Positions 15,123 through 18,003 of a stretch of DNA of 18,003 nt are shown piece after piece. Location of the stretch: assembly GCA_031284185.1 (NCBI GenBank), contig JAITAJ010000329.1, positions 1 to 18,003 on the forward strand, in the 5' to 3' direction. The notes below the pieces were generated by a model. The model did no database searches, was not told the DNA's origin, and was given only the letters and a program-made list of their open reading frames with translations. How positions within the stretch are numbered: position 1 is the stretch's first letter; each line of letters opens with the position of its first letter. The position numbers and the translations under genes are program-made. Source of the DNA: Accumulibacter sp. GTDB lineage: Bacteria > Pseudomonadota > Gammaproteobacteria > Burkholderiales > Rhodocyclaceae.

Positions 15123-15151
15123 CAATGGAGGCTTTGATCAAACCGCCATTG
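15123..15151. promoter_or_regulatory. 29-bp near-perfect palindrome next to the ssb promoter
   Basis: The left half starts CAATGGAGG and reaches TTTGA. The right half, reverse complemented, starts CAATGGCGG and reaches TTTGA. Only one mismatch and one extra base break the symmetry. It directly adjoins the -35 box of ssb, on its upstream side. A smaller palindrome, ATTGATTCAAT, lies at 15218-15228. It could be an operator for ssb or for the ssb/uvrA pair. It does not match a LexA box. Confidence 0.45.
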
Positions 15152-15336
15152 CTGAGAGTGAAGCCCCGTGGCGATCCATGCGCCGCGCCGGATGCCCTCC
15201 TCGCGCTCGCGATGGTGATTGATTCAATGGGAGAGGCGCCGGGTCAATCGGCCATGAACCAGGGCGGGAAAGCGGGCAGGCGCGGCGAGGGGACGAGAAA
15301 GCGCTTCGGATGGTCGTATCGGTGAGACTTCTTGTC

Positions 15337-15342
15337 TATACT
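15337..15342 (+). promoter_or_regulatory. Possible -10 box of uvrA
   Basis: TATACT matches five of six -10 positions and lies 34 bases upstream of the uvrA start. No good -35 box is found at 16-18 bases. I see nothing else nameable between 15152 and 15336 apart from the small palindrome at 15218-15228. Confidence 0.35.
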
Positions 15343-15376
15343 AGCGAACCCGCTTTTTCCCGCCGGCACGATCCCC

Positions 15377-18003
<2,627 letters not shown>

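Noticed and set aside
15064..15376. LexA/SOS box between ssb and uvrA
   Set aside because: I searched for the CTGT-N8-ACAG pattern and found none. The visible palindromes have a different sequence.

Overview
The window looks like a chromosomal segment of a GC-rich betaproteobacterium. The main clue is a circularly permuted (two-piece) tmRNA gene whose tag reads ANDERFALAA, which fits the betaproteobacterial two-piece tmRNA lineage. The LeuCD, TcdA, Ssb and UvrA proteins are of ordinary proteobacterial type. Rhodocyclales is a guess; the sequence alone does not fix the order.

Left part (1-5800): the start of an S4-domain rRNA pseudouridine synthase leaves the left edge on the minus strand. 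Divergent from it are a fusion of a histidine-phosphotransfer domain to a divergent HD-GYP domain, then the tRNA t6A dehydratase tcdA. A TRAP transporter operon on the minus strand converges on tcdA. Its order is dctP-dctM-dctQ, not the common P-Q-M. A GC-rich hairpin lies between dctP and dctM, and a good sigma70-type promoter lies upstream of dctP.

Middle part (5800-9680) is accessory-like. It holds an orphan reading frame, a scrap of an IS630-family transposase, a secreted Sel1-repeat protein, two MITE-like inverted-repeat elements, and an XRE/MmyB-type regulator. It also holds three copies of a compound dispersed repeat: a GC hairpin, then a conserved CCGGGCGCT-TGGTTT core, then a TCTGTCC-type heptamer tract. 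Two genes here end inside such tracts, so the repeat encodes their C-termini.

Right part (9680-18003) is mostly housekeeping. leuCD (isopropylmalate isomerase) ends in a clear intrinsic terminator and is not followed by leuB. Minus-strand genes for an ExoD-family membrane protein and a Tim44-domain protein come next, then about 650 bases without a gene, then the permuted ssrA. A five-unit perfect heptamer tract abuts the stop codon of ssb. ssb and uvrA are divergent; the 313-base gap between them holds a strong ssb promoter next to a 29-bp near-perfect palindrome, and no recognisable LexA box. uvrA runs off the right edge.

The most interesting items are the split tmRNA, which lacks a complete encoded CCA, and the compound repeat family that sits at gene 3' ends. 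I see no CRISPR array, defence island or obviously new multigene system.
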